Source of the DNA: Helicobacter sp. 16-1353
Lineage (GTDB): Bacteria; Campylobacterota; Campylobacteria; Campylobacterales; Helicobacteraceae
Assembly (NCBI RefSeq): GCF_003288815.1
Contig: NZ_NHYM01000002.1
Location: 124,001-188,000 of the forward strand
DNA: 64,000 bases
Reading direction: 5' to 3'
Within the stretch, counting starts at the first letter, position 1, and every line of letters begins with the position of its first letter. The notes below the pieces were generated by a model. That model did no database searches. It was not told where the DNA came from and worked only from the letters and a program-made list of their open reading frames with translations. The position numbers and the translations under genes are program-made. Below, piece after piece: positions 17,387 to 26,036 of the stretch.

Positions 17387-19145
17387 TGTGAATGATATTT
17401 TAGCCACGATAATCGCCCAAAAAAGGCAAGATATAGCAAAAATGGGCTTTGGGCTGGGGAGTGAGATTCCGCTAAAAAGAGTGCGGAATATCGTGCCATT
17501 TATGCGTGAAAAAGGCACAATTTTAGAGATAAAAAGAGCCTCGCCCTCAAAAGGCAATATTGCAATAAATCTAAATCCGCTGACTCTGGCTCAAACTTAT
17601 AGGGAATCTGGCACAAAAAATATCTCCGTTTTGACCGAGCGGAACTTTTTCAAAGGCTCATTAGATGACTTGCAAAAGGTCGCAAAGGCTATGAGCGATA
17701 TTGCGATTTTAAGGAAAGATTTTATAATTTTTAGGGAAGAAATTAGGGTTTCCTATCTTTGTGGGGCTGATGCGGTTTTGCTAATCGCTCGAATCTTAAG
17801 TAAAGAAGAATTGCTCTCTTTTAGCGCGGAGTGCGTAAAATTTGGCTTAACGCCATTTATTGAAATTGCAAGTTTGGAATGTGTGGAGAAACTGCGATAT
17901 GTGGCGAGTTCGCTAGATTCGCTAGATTTTGCAGATTCGCCGGATTCTGCGGATTCGCTAGATTCGGCGGATTCTGTGCGGGATTCCGCCATTTCGTCCG
18001 CTCAAATTGTGGTTGGGATAAATAGTAGAGATTTGCGGAATTTTAGCATTGATACGCTAAAACCCTCTGTTTATCGCAATCTGCTCTATCAATACAAAAT
18101 GGGCGAAAAAATCGTGTTTGAATCTGGGATTGGGAGTGCGGAAGCTGCTAAATTTATCGCACAAAGGGACTTTTATGGAATCCTAGTTGGCGAATCTGTA
18201 GCAAAAAATCCAGATTTAGCAAAATCAATCGTTAGTAGCTTTTTATCAAATGTGCTAGATTCTGTGGAATCTGGGGATTTTGTGGATTCCAAAGATTCAT
18301 TAGATTTATTAGATTCGCTAGATTCTATAGATTCCGCGAAATTTATAGAATCTAACAAATCCCAAATCCCGCAATCCGCCCTATTTTGGGAGAAAATCGC
18401 AAATATAATTTATAAGCGAAAAATCCCAAATTCTCCGCTTATAAAAATTTGTGGTATAACAAATATAAATGACGCGCTTTTGGCTATAAATGCCGATATG
18501 CTGGGCTTTATTTGTAGCTTGAAAAGTCCTAGAAACATAGATTATGAGGCTATCAAACAAATAAAAATTGAGCTAGAAAAAAGCACTCAAAAGATTCCGC
18601 TATTTATTGGCGTCATCACGGAATCTAATTCCAAAGAGGGCAAAACTGCGATTCAACTCGCAAATGATGGGATTTTCGATGCAATACAATATCATAATTG
18701 TAGCTTGGAGGAATATAAAAATTTCACCGCCAAGCACCCAAATATCCCCATTTATGCGGCAAAGAGCCTAAAAAATGAAAGCGATATAGAATCTATCAAA
18801 GATTTTTTACATTTGGGGAATCCTAGAATCTTGGCAGATTCTATAAAGCCGGGCTTGGATTCGGCGAATTCCACGCATTTAAAAGATTCCGCGCACCCCA
18901 CAGATTCCACAAATTTACCGGATTCCACGCATTCCACAAGCGGAATCCAAATCAATAAAAATCTAGTAGAAAAAGCAAAGAGATTAGCTCCGCTTTGGCT
19001 TGCCGGTGGGATAAATGTGGAAAATATAGAAAATATCATTAATGCCTTTAAACCAGAGCTAATTGATATTTGCAGTGGGCTAGAACAACGGCCGGGCGTG
19101 AAAGATAGGGATAAAATCAAGCTATTATTTGAGAAATTGAAATAA
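17379..19145 (+). CDS. trpCF: Fused indole-3-glycerol phosphate synthase / phosphoribosylanthranilate isomerase with three DS-rich insertions
   Basis: Bifunctional enzyme for two consecutive steps of tryptophan synthesis (588 aa, well above the roughly 450 aa of E. coli TrpC). TrpC domain: catalytic Lys in 'LEIKRASPSKG' near residue 52, 'AILRKDFI', 'GINSRDL', 'FESGIGS'. TrpF domain starts at 'LIKICGITN' near residue 355 and ends with 'LDICSGLEQRPGVKD' type sequence. Low-complexity DS insertions lie at about residues 177-206 (inside the TrpC barrel), 293-327 (between domains) and 490-525 (inside TrpF). All three are coded by GATTC/GAATC clusters. GTG 17373 is possible, but ATG 17379 fits the AAGAG ribosome site better. 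Frame is intact, so the insertions are probably loops that tolerate length. Confidence 0.95.
   Translation: MNNVNDILATIIAQKRQDIAKMGFGLGSEIPLKRVRNIVPFMREKGTILEIKRASPSKGNIAINLNPLTLAQTYRESGTKNISVLTERNFFKGSLDDLQKVAKAMSDIAILRKDFIIFREEIRVSYLCGADAVLLIARILSKEELLSFSAECVKFGLTPFIEIASLECVEKLRYVASSLDSLDFADSPDSADSLDSADSVRDSAISSAQIVVGINSRDLRNFSIDTLKPSVYRNLLYQYKMGEKIVFESGIGSAEAAKFIAQRDFYGILVGESVAKNPDLAKSIVSSFLSNVLDSVESGDFVDSKDSLDLLDSLDSIDSAKFIESNKSQIPQSALFWEKIANIIYKRKIPNSPLIKICGITNINDALLAINADMLGFICSLKSPRNIDYEAIKQIKIELEKSTQKIPLFIGVITESNSKEGKTAIQLANDGIFDAIQYHNCSLEEYKNFTAKHPNIPIYAAKSLKNESDIESIKDFLHLGNPRILADSIKPGLDSANSTHLKDSAHPTDSTNLPDSTHSTSGIQINKNLVEKAKRLAPLWLAGGINVENIENIINAFKPELIDICSGLEQRPGVKDRDKIKLLFEKLK
17914..17985 (+). 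repeat. GATTC cluster coding a DS-rich loop in the TrpC domain
   Basis: Seven GATTC pentamers in 72 bases, spaced irregularly. The frame reads Asp-Ser followed by Ala, Leu, Pro or Val. The stretch falls between 'ECVEKLRYVA' and 'IVVGINSRDL', which are adjacent in ordinary TrpC proteins, so the insertion interrupts a catalytic barrel domain at a loop. Confidence 0.85.
18258..18352 (+). repeat. GATTC/GAATC cluster at the TrpC-TrpF junction
   Basis: Eight GATTC or GAATC pentamers in 95 bases, both orientations, coding Asp-Ser and Glu-Ser dipeptides in the linker between the two enzyme domains of trpCF. A third, more diverged cluster follows at 18836-18945. Confidence 0.85.
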
Positions 19146-19154
19146 AGGGCAAAA

Positions 19155-20393
19155 ATGCAAAATATAGAAAAAAATATGAGTGAAAACGGCTATTTTGGCG
19201 ATTATGGCGGGAAATATGTAGCCGAGGTGCTAAGAGCGCCCTTAGATGAGCTAGAAAACGCCTTTAAAAAAGCTATCAAAGATTCTAGCTTCCTAAATGA
19301 GCTTAACGCCCTAAGGAGCGAATACATCGGGCGTCCAACGCCACTAATATATGCCAAAAATATCACCGAAAAGCTAGGCGGTGCGAAAATTTATATAAAA
19401 TTAGAGGGACTTGCCAACACTGGGGCACACAAGATAAATAACGCCATAGCCCAAGCGTTACTGGCTAAAAAAATGGGGAAAAAACGCATAATCGCTGAGA
19501 CCGGAGCAGGTCAGCACGGCGTGGCGAGTGCGGCAGCTGCAGCAAAGCTAGGGCTTGAATGCGTCGTGTATATGGGCGAAGTCGATGTCGCAAGGCAGCA
19601 ACCAAATGTGCTTACAATGGAGATGTATGGCGCGGAGGTTAGAGCCGTAAATGTGGGGGCAAAAACGCTCAAAGACGCCATAAATGAGGCTATGCGCGAC
19701 TGGGCGAGCAGCTTTAAGGATACGCATTATTTGATAGGCTCAGCTCTTGGTCCAGCGCCATTCCCAGATATTGTCCGCACTTTTCAAGCAATAATTGGCG
19801 AAGAGGTTAAGGAACAGGCAAAATCGCTAGATATCGCGGCTCTATGTGCGTGTGTGGGCGGTGGGTCAAATGCCATTGGCTTTTTTTCGGCTTTTATTGA
19901 TGATGAAAATATCCGCCTAATTGCAGCTGAAGCCGGTGGCATTGGCAAGAATGTAGGGGAGAATGCCGCTCGTATGCAAGGAGGCGCAAAAGAGGGCATA
20001 GTGCATGGATATAAGAGTAGATTCTTACTTGATGGCGACGGGCAGGTGGCGGAGACTAGGTCGATTTCTGCGGGGCTTGATTATCCCGGGATTGGTCCCC
20101 AGCTGGCTGATTTAGGCAAAAAAGGCAGAGTTGAGTTTTATGCTATTAGCGACAAAGAGGCGCTAGAAGCACTAAATTTATTTGCCAAAAATGAGGGAAT
20201 TTTATTCGCACTAGAGAGTGCGCACGCTGGGGCTATTGCGATAAAATTAGCTAGAGAGATTGAGAAAGAAAAGGCGATTATTATCAATATGTCTGGGCGG
20301 GGCGATAAGGATATTTTCATCACTTCGCCTATTTTTCGCCCTAAAGAATGGGAAAATTTCCTACAAAATGAACTAAAAAATTTAAGGCAGTAA
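19155..20393 (+). CDS. trpB: Tryptophan synthase beta subunit
   Basis: PLP enzyme that joins indole and serine to make tryptophan (412 aa, typical TrpB1 length). The PLP lysine is Lys93 in 'GLANTGAHKINNAIAQ'. Other blocks: 'GYFGDYGGKYVAEVL' at the N-terminus, 'ETGAGQHGVASA', 'ARQQPNVLTMEMYGAEV', the phosphate loop 'CVGGGSNAIG', and 'GLDYPGIGPQ'. There is no DS insertion. ATG at 19155 follows AAAGGGC. It abuts trpA with no gap, consistent with coupling of the two subunits. Confidence 0.98.
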   Translation: MQNIEKNMSENGYFGDYGGKYVAEVLRAPLDELENAFKKAIKDSSFLNELNALRSEYIGRPTPLIYAKNITEKLGGAKIYIKLEGLANTGAHKINNAIAQALLAKKMGKKRIIAETGAGQHGVASAAAAAKLGLECVVYMGEVDVARQQPNVLTMEMYGAEVRAVNVGAKTLKDAINEAMRDWASSFKDTHYLIGSALGPAPFPDIVRTFQAIIGEEVKEQAKSLDIAALCACVGGGSNAIGFFSAFIDDENIRLIAAEAGGIGKNVGENAARMQGGAKEGIVHGYKSRFLLDGDGQVAETRSISAGLDYPGIGPQLADLGKKGRVEFYAISDKEALEALNLFAKNEGILFALESAHAGAIAIKLAREIEKEKAIIINMSGRGDKDIFITSPIFRPKEWENFLQNELKNLRQ

Positions 20394-21152
20394 ATGAAAA
20401 AGATAAATCTTATGACTCACCTAGTAGCCGGCTATCCAAGCGATGAATTAGCCCTAAGCGCAGCAAAAGCCCTAATCGATGGCGGAGCTTCTATCTTAGA
20501 AATCCAGCTCCCTTTTAGCGACCCCTCCGCCGATGGCAAGGCGATACAGAACGCCTGCTCTAGTGTCTTAGAAAGGGGCTATAAAACCAAAGATGCTCTA
20601 AATTTCATAGAATCTATCCATAATCTCTACCCAAAAATCCCCATTTTTATAATGTCCTATGCCTCGCTTATAGTAACTCCGGGGATAGAAAACTTTATAA
20701 AAAATGCTAAAAATGTGGGCGTTAGTGGGGTGATAATCCCAGATTTGCCATTTGATAATGACGAGGGGTTGGGGGCGATTTGCTCTAAATATGGGGTTTT
20801 AAATATCCCTGTGGCTGCCCCATCTATGAGCCAAAGCCGAATTTCAAAGCTAGTAAGTGCGAACTTCCCATATATTTACACCGCACTACGAAGCGGGATA
20901 ACTGGGGAGAAAACCATAATTAGCACTGAGACGCTAGAATTTATAGCAAAAATTAGGCAAAATAAAGCAAAGATTCTAGCTGGATTTGGAATCTCTAAAA
21001 GAGAACAATCTAGCCTATTAGCCCCGCATGTGTATGCCGTAGTCGCTGGGTCAGTTTTCGTTGAAATCATCGCTAAAAATCAAACAAACAGCGACAATCT
21101 CTACAACGCGCTAAAAAATAAAGCCCTAGAGCTAGTAAGCGCGGAATCTTAA
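20394..21152 (+). CDS. trpA: Tryptophan synthase alpha subunit
   Basis: Releases indole from indole-glycerol phosphate and channels it to TrpB (252 aa). Catalytic Glu36 and Asp47 are visible in 'ILEIQLPFSDPSADGKAI', equivalent to E. coli Glu49 and Asp60. The usual 'PLADGP' is 'PSADGK' here, a mild departure. Further blocks are 'GVIIPDLPFDN' and 'GFGISKREQ'. ATG follows the trpB stop directly. Only 4 nt separates its stop from the convergent binding-protein gene, and no terminator hairpin lies in between. Confidence 0.96.
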   Translation: MKKINLMTHLVAGYPSDELALSAAKALIDGGASILEIQLPFSDPSADGKAIQNACSSVLERGYKTKDALNFIESIHNLYPKIPIFIMSYASLIVTPGIENFIKNAKNVGVSGVIIPDLPFDNDEGLGAICSKYGVLNIPVAAPSMSQSRISKLVSANFPYIYTALRSGITGEKTIISTETLEFIAKIRQNKAKILAGFGISKREQSSLLAPHVYAVVAGSVFVEIIAKNQTNSDNLYNALKNKALELVSAES

Positions 21153-21156
21153 AATA

Positions 21157-21933
21157 TTATTGTGCATAATATTTATTGATAATTGCCTGCATACTGCCAT
21201 CTTCTTGCATTTTCTTTAATATGGCATTTATATTATCCAATAAATCTTTTTTATTTTTATTTACACCTATGGCATATTTCTCATCTGTTAAAGAAATATC
21301 GATTAATTTTGCACCTTTATTTGTTTGAACCAACACTCTAGCGGGCATCTCATCAATAATCACTATATCAATTTGATTATTTAGCATAGCAGTAACTGCC
21401 ATCGCTCCATTTGTAAAACTTAAGGTTTGTGCTTTTGGGAATCCATCAAACCCCCAATCCTTATCACCTTTAGCGTAAAATTCTCCTGTAGTGCCAACTT
21501 GAGCACCAATTTTTAGATTCTCCAAACTATTTATAGTTTTTACCACATCTTCTTTTGTTTTTAGATTTGCAAATCTAGCGTCATTGTCCCTTGTGATTAT
21601 CATTTGTGAAGCACTAAAATAAGTATCGCTAAAATCAATTACTTGCATTCTTGTATTATTTATAGTTAGTCCTGATATGCCTATATCTGCGTTATTTGAA
21701 GAAATGGACTGCACTACAGAATCAAACTCCATATCTTTTATTACCAATTCCTTATCTAAATCTTTAGCAATTCTTTGTGCTATTTCTATATCAATCCCCT
21801 TAAACTCTCCACCATCGATATATTCAAATGGAGCAAAATTTGCCGAAGTTGCCATCACTAAAGTATCTTTTTTATTACACCCGATGAATGCTATAACAGC
21901 AATTAAAGATACAATTAAGATTCTAAAATTCAT
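21157..21933 (-). CDS. Amino acid ABC transporter substrate-binding lipoprotein
   Basis: 258-aa periplasmic solute-binding protein of family 3. The N-terminus is a lipoprotein signal: basic start, hydrophobic core and lipobox 'FIGC' with Cys19. The ligand-binding fold is recognisable from 'ANFAPFEYIDGGEFKGIDIE', 'DADIGISGLTI' type sequence (here 'NADIGISGLTINNTR'), 'DFSDTYF' and 'VGTTGEFYA'. The ligand is not determined; polar amino acids are typical. It probably feeds the permease/ATPase at 12557-14051, although the trp operon lies between them. RBS AAGGTT before ATG 21933. Confidence 0.92.
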   Translation of the reverse strand: MNFRILIVSLIAVIAFIGCNKKDTLVMATSANFAPFEYIDGGEFKGIDIEIAQRIAKDLDKELVIKDMEFDSVVQSISSNNADIGISGLTINNTRMQVIDFSDTYFSASQMIITRDNDARFANLKTKEDVVKTINSLENLKIGAQVGTTGEFYAKGDKDWGFDGFPKAQTLSFTNGAMAVTAMLNNQIDIVIIDEMPARVLVQTNKGAKLIDISLTDEKYAIGVNKNKKDLLDNINAILKKMQEDGSMQAIINKYYAQ

Positions 21934-22043
21934 AAGCTAACCTTTTTATTGAAATCAAATTTATATAAATAAGATTCTACAATTTTAAAATGATTTTTTA
22001 CTTAGAAATGAGATTCTAAATATTGTATTTATGTTTTTTGCTA

Positions 22044-22049
22044 TATAAT
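22044..22049 (+). promoter_or_regulatory. Candidate -10 box of the ferritin gene
   Basis: TATAAT 41 nt before the ferritin start, in a T-rich stretch, with ribosome site ACGGAGAA at 22079-22086. No -35 consensus. In H. pylori the related pfr gene is iron-regulated through Fur; no specific Fur site can be claimed here. Confidence 0.5.
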
Positions 22050-22090
22050 CCCAATGTATCCATACTAAATTAATCAAACGGAGAAACACA

Positions 22091-22585
22091 ATGCTATCAA
22101 AAGAAGTTATTAAAAAGCTAAACGAGCAAGTTGTAAAAGAAATGTCAGCATCGAATCTATACTTAAATATGAGTTCTTGGTGCTATACTCATCGATATGA
22201 TGGAGCTGGTTTATTTTTATTTGAACACGCAAAAGAAGAAAACAGCCACGCAACAAAGCTTATAACATATCTAAACGAAACAGATTCTCTACTTACACTT
22301 GATAAAATAGACAAGCCAGAATCTAATTTTAAATCATTGCTTGATGTATTTGAGAGAACATACGAGCACGAATTAAAGGTTACAAAATCAATCAATGAAT
22401 TAGTTGAGCTTGCATTTACCACAAAAGATTATTCTACTTTTAATTTCTTACAATGGTATGTAGCCGAGCAACACGAAGAAGAAACATTATTTAGAGGCAT
22501 TAAAGATAAAATCAAACTTGCGGGTGATAGTGATACTAGCTTATATCTAATAGACCAATATATAAAAGGCTTAGCTGGACAATAA
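22091..22585 (+). CDS. pfr: Non-heme ferritin
   Basis: Iron-storage protein that forms a 24-subunit shell (164 aa). It is closely similar to H. pylori Pfr by eye, including 'SSWCYTH', 'DGAGLFLF' and 'TFNFLQWYVAEQHEEE'. The ferroxidase residues are present: Glu17, Glu50, His53, Glu94, Gln127 and Glu130. It has its own promoter candidate and a hairpin terminator behind it, so it is likely monocistronic. The gene carries almost no GATTC motifs. Confidence 0.97.
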   Translation: MLSKEVIKKLNEQVVKEMSASNLYLNMSSWCYTHRYDGAGLFLFEHAKEENSHATKLITYLNETDSLLTLDKIDKPESNFKSLLDVFERTYEHELKVTKSINELVELAFTTKDYSTFNFLQWYVAEQHEEETLFRGIKDKIKLAGDSDTSLYLIDQYIKGLAGQ

Positions 22586-22596
22586 TCCGCTATAAA

Positions 22597-22624
22597 TGTC
22601 CTTGAGATTAAAATCTTAAGGACA
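22597..22624. terminator. Hairpin between convergent ferritin and phosphate transporter genes
   Basis: 13-bp stem (TGTCCTTGAGATT pairing with AATCTTAAGGACA, one G-U pair in the plus-strand transcript) with a 2-nt nominal loop. It lies 12 nt after the ferritin stop and ends 3 nt before the opposing gene's stop, so it can serve both transcripts. There is no long U-run on either side; TTTAT follows on the minus strand. Confidence 0.6.
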
Positions 22625-22626
22625 AC

Positions 22627-24192
22627 TTAAAATTTATCTGCAAATTGCACAATTACATAAAAACAAAAAGCACCAACGATAGCTGATACAGGCACAGTTA
22701 CAATCCAAGCCATTACGATTTTAGTCATAGCTGCTCGTTTTACTATTTCACTTTTAACACTCTTTCTAAGTGCCTTTTTATCTTTTTTGTTTAATTTTAC
22801 ACCTTTACTATTTTCTTTTAAATGTTGCAAAATAGCTTGTTTTTGCTTTATGGATGCCTTTCTAAAATCATTTAAAAAATTCTCAACAATAATAGCATCT
22901 TTGCCTTTATGTGCTTGGATTATCTCTTGCTCCATCTTTTTATAATTACTTTTCAAATACTCTCTTAAGAATCCAATTCCAAATATCGCCCCTATAGCAA
23001 TGTGTGTTGAACTTACAGGAAGTCCTAATGCAGATGCAACTAAAACAGTTATAGAAGCAGATAATGCAATACAAAAAGCACGCATTTTATCAAGCTCTGT
23101 AATCTCACTACCAACAGTTTTAATCAATCTTGGACCATATAAAGCAAGACCGATTGAGATTCCAAGTCCACCTAAAACCATAATCCATATAGGAACATTA
23201 GACTTTGCCTCCATTACATTGCTTAAAGCTTGATTTATGGCAGCAAGAGGACCAATAGCATTTGCGACATCATTCGCTCCGTGTGCAAAACTAAGAAGTG
23301 CTGCTGCAAATATCAAAGGAATAGTAAAAAGCTCACTAATGGAATCTTTTGTATTTTGCAATAAATCAACTTTTTTATTTATTAGAGGTTTTGTAATGAT
23401 AAAAATAAGAATAGCAACTACAAAAGAAATGGCTATTTGAGATGGTAGATTGATATACAATATTTTTGATAGCCCTTTTTGCAAAAGATATAAACAAAAA
23501 GACCAAGACATAATAAATATTAAAATAGGCACATTCTTTTTTGCTGCAAGTTTTTTATCATTTTGATAAGTTATGGTTCGTTTTACAATATATAAAAAAA
23601 TAACTGCTATTAATCCACCAACTATAGGAGATATAATCCAACTTGAGGCGATTTCTAATACTGCACGCCAATTTACTATTCCAAATCCTCCAGCCGCTAT
23701 AGATGAGCCAAGAAGTCCGCCTACGATAGAATGCGTAGTTGAAACAGGAGCTCCAACAAATGTAGCTAAATTTAGCCACAAAGCACCTGCGATAAGTGCT
23801 CCAAGCATTACTGAGATAAAAACATTAATATCACTAAAGGCTTCTTGTGATACTATGCCAGAGCGTATAGTATCCACAACATCGCCACCTGCAATAATAG
23901 CTCCTGATGCCTCAAAAATAGCAGCTATTACAATAGCCAAACCCAAACTCATTGTATTTGAGCCGACTGCAGGTCCTACATTATTTGCAACATCATTAGC
24001 CCCAATATTCATAGCCATATACATACCGACAACAACACTTACTATAAGGAGAATATTATTATCACTTTCGCTGAAAAATATTGCAACTACTGAAGCAAAA
24101 AACATAAAAACCAAAACTATGCCTAGTTTTCTGGCATCTTTCATTCCAAATTGAGTGGCTTTTTCTATTGTGCCAATATTATTCATATCCAT
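22627..24192 (-). CDS. pit: Inorganic phosphate transporter, Pit family
   Basis: Inner-membrane phosphate permease (521 aa from the chosen start). Both halves of the PiT signature are present: 'MNIGANDVANNVGPAVGS' in the N-terminal half and 'SFAHGANDVANAIGPLAA' in the C-terminal half, each followed by 'PVSTTH'/'PVSSTH'. About ten or more hydrophobic helices and a long charged cytoplasmic loop near residues 410-475 are seen. The frame opens at 24216, but GAGGG lies 7-8 nt before ATG 24192, so the inner start is used. A TATAAT at 24229-24234 on the minus strand may be its -10 box. Confidence 0.93.
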   Translation of the reverse strand: MDMNNIGTIEKATQFGMKDARKLGIVLVFMFFASVVAIFFSESDNNILLIVSVVVGMYMAMNIGANDVANNVGPAVGSNTMSLGLAIVIAAIFEASGAIIAGGDVVDTIRSGIVSQEAFSDINVFISVMLGALIAGALWLNLATFVGAPVSTTHSIVGGLLGSSIAAGGFGIVNWRAVLEIASSWIISPIVGGLIAVIFLYIVKRTITYQNDKKLAAKKNVPILIFIMSWSFCLYLLQKGLSKILYINLPSQIAISFVVAILIFIITKPLINKKVDLLQNTKDSISELFTIPLIFAAALLSFAHGANDVANAIGPLAAINQALSNVMEAKSNVPIWIMVLGGLGISIGLALYGPRLIKTVGSEITELDKMRAFCIALSASITVLVASALGLPVSSTHIAIGAIFGIGFLREYLKSNYKKMEQEIIQAHKGKDAIIVENFLNDFRKASIKQKQAILQHLKENSKGVKLNKKDKKALRKSVKSEIVKRAAMTKIVMAWIVTVPVSAIVGAFCFYVIVQFADKF

Positions 24193-24366
24193 TAATACAC
24201 CCTCTTCTAATAGCATTTAGTTTTTATAATTATACTTTATATAATACTTAATTTATAATTTATACACTTTAAGAAATCTTAATGAATCATTCATATCAAC
24301 ATTTATTGTATTAAAAAATTAAATAATGTAAAATTTGCTATTTAATTTATAGCAAGGATTCTGCTT

Positions 24367-26028
24367 TTGGGCTTTATTATTCGTGATAATAGTTTTTTAT
24401 ATGTTGTTATATTAAATATTTTTATATCCTTATATCTAGCAATACAGGGTGATATATTAATCGCCTGTTCTGTAATTATCTTAAGTTTGATTATTGCACT
24501 TATAAAATATAAACACTATAAACAAACCAATACAAATCATAGTGAAAATCTTTCATTAGAAGATATTTCGCTATTAGTTCCCTATCTCCCTATAAATTTA
24601 GCAATAACAGATAAAAATGACAATCAAATAGCCACAAATATAAAAAATCGAATGGTATTAGAAACAATAGATATGAGCCAATATTGTGAGAATCTAAATA
24701 TAAACATTAATCTATTAAATCCTAAAAATGATATGAAAATCATAAAAGTTAAGGTTGATAATACAATAAAACAATATTTCACATATAAAGAAAGTATTAA
24801 AAATAAAAATGCACAAACTATAGGCTATGCCAATATTGAGCTTGATATAACAGCTTTGAATGAATACTTGCAAAAGATAATCGAGCGAAATAAAATGTTA
24901 GAATTTTTTGGCACACAATTAGAAATGCAAATGAGTAATGAGGTAAAAAATAGATTAGAAAAACAAAGGAGTTTTCAAGATTTATTAGATAATAACAAAG
25001 ATGGAATCTTAATCTTTGCATATAATTGCTCTAACAAGCAAGTATTGGGCTATATAGATTCTAATAGTATTATAAAAAATATACTTTATGGAGATAAAAA
25101 AGATTTAAGTAAATTAAATATTTATGATTTATTACATATCAGTGAAAAAGAAAGAGTAGAAGCAATACTTCAAAATATGGTAAATGAAAAACCTATATTA
25201 TTTGAAACATTAATGCTAGATAAAAATCGGGTTTTCCCGGTAGAAATTAATGCACATTTGTGTAAGGTTTATAATCAAGATTGCATATATTTAAGCATTA
25301 GAGATATTACACTAAGAAAAGAATTAGAAGCAAAACGAGATAAAAATAGAATAATTGCTATAAAAGATAATAAAATAGGATTAGTTGTATATCTACTACA
25401 TATTTTATTTGCCAGAATCTACAAAGCCACAAAAAACATAAACGAGCAAGCAAATATTATTAATAATATGTTTTCAAATATAAAAGATGAAACGCAAGAG
25501 ATTGTAGATTATTCGGAATTTATAAATAAAACTATAAAAGATTTGATTGCATTCTACACACCAGCAAATATAAAAACCTATGTGAATATTAAATCCTTAC
25601 TTGAAACCATACAACAAACAATATTTTTTAAAGAAATTATAAATAACACCATAATAACGATTATCCAAAAAGGCGATGTAAAAGAGGTTTATTGTGATGA
25701 AGATGCTATAAAATATGTCTTAATAACCATTATCAATAATTCTTTAAAAAGCATTGATATAAATAAAGGGACAAACTTTTATGGCAAGATTGATATTACA
25801 ATAGAAGAATTAAGCAATTATGTTTTAATTAGTATCGAAGATAATGCTGGTGGAATAGATAATAGTATCATTGGTAGAGTTTTTGATGCATTTTATCCAA
25901 CTAGAAATCATTCTACTGGACTTGGATTGCCGACTTGTAAGGTGCTAGTAGAAGAAATCTTATTTGGAAAAATTAATATTATGAATATTAATGAAGGCGT
26001 AAAAATCGACATACAAATAGCAAAATAA
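24367..26028 (+). CDS. Membrane-bound sensor histidine kinase-like protein with PAS domain and non-canonical H-box
   Basis: 553 aa. Two N-terminal hydrophobic helices (about residues 10-27 and 30-48), an extended region, a coiled coil near 155-200, and a PAS-like domain at about 200-315 ending 'IYLSIRDITLRKELE'. The C-terminal HATPase domain is clear: N-box 'IINNSLKSI', G1 'DNAGGID', G2 'STGLGLPTCK'. The dimerisation segment has one candidate His in 'VVYLLHILFARIY' but not the HEIRNP or HQWRQP consensus, so phosphorylation there is uncertain. No response regulator lies next to it. The start is TTG 24367 with AAGGAT 8 nt upstream. AT-rich. Signal unknown. Confidence 0.82.
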   Translation: MGFIIRDNSFLYVVILNIFISLYLAIQGDILIACSVIILSLIIALIKYKHYKQTNTNHSENLSLEDISLLVPYLPINLAITDKNDNQIATNIKNRMVLETIDMSQYCENLNININLLNPKNDMKIIKVKVDNTIKQYFTYKESIKNKNAQTIGYANIELDITALNEYLQKIIERNKMLEFFGTQLEMQMSNEVKNRLEKQRSFQDLLDNNKDGILIFAYNCSNKQVLGYIDSNSIIKNILYGDKKDLSKLNIYDLLHISEKERVEAILQNMVNEKPILFETLMLDKNRVFPVEINAHLCKVYNQDCIYLSIRDITLRKELEAKRDKNRIIAIKDNKIGLVVYLLHILFARIYKATKNINEQANIINNMFSNIKDETQEIVDYSEFINKTIKDLIAFYTPANIKTYVNIKSLLETIQQTIFFKEIINNTIITIIQKGDVKEVYCDEDAIKYVLITIINNSLKSIDINKGTNFYGKIDITIEELSNYVLISIEDNAGGIDNSIIGRVFDAFYPTRNHSTGLGLPTCKVLVEEILFGKINIMNINEGVKIDIQIAK

Positions 26029-26036
26029 AGGTAAAA

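Noticed and set aside
17914-18945. CRISPR-like or minisatellite array in trpCF
   Set aside because: Motif spacing is irregular, both orientations occur, there are no uniform spacers, and the frame is coding.
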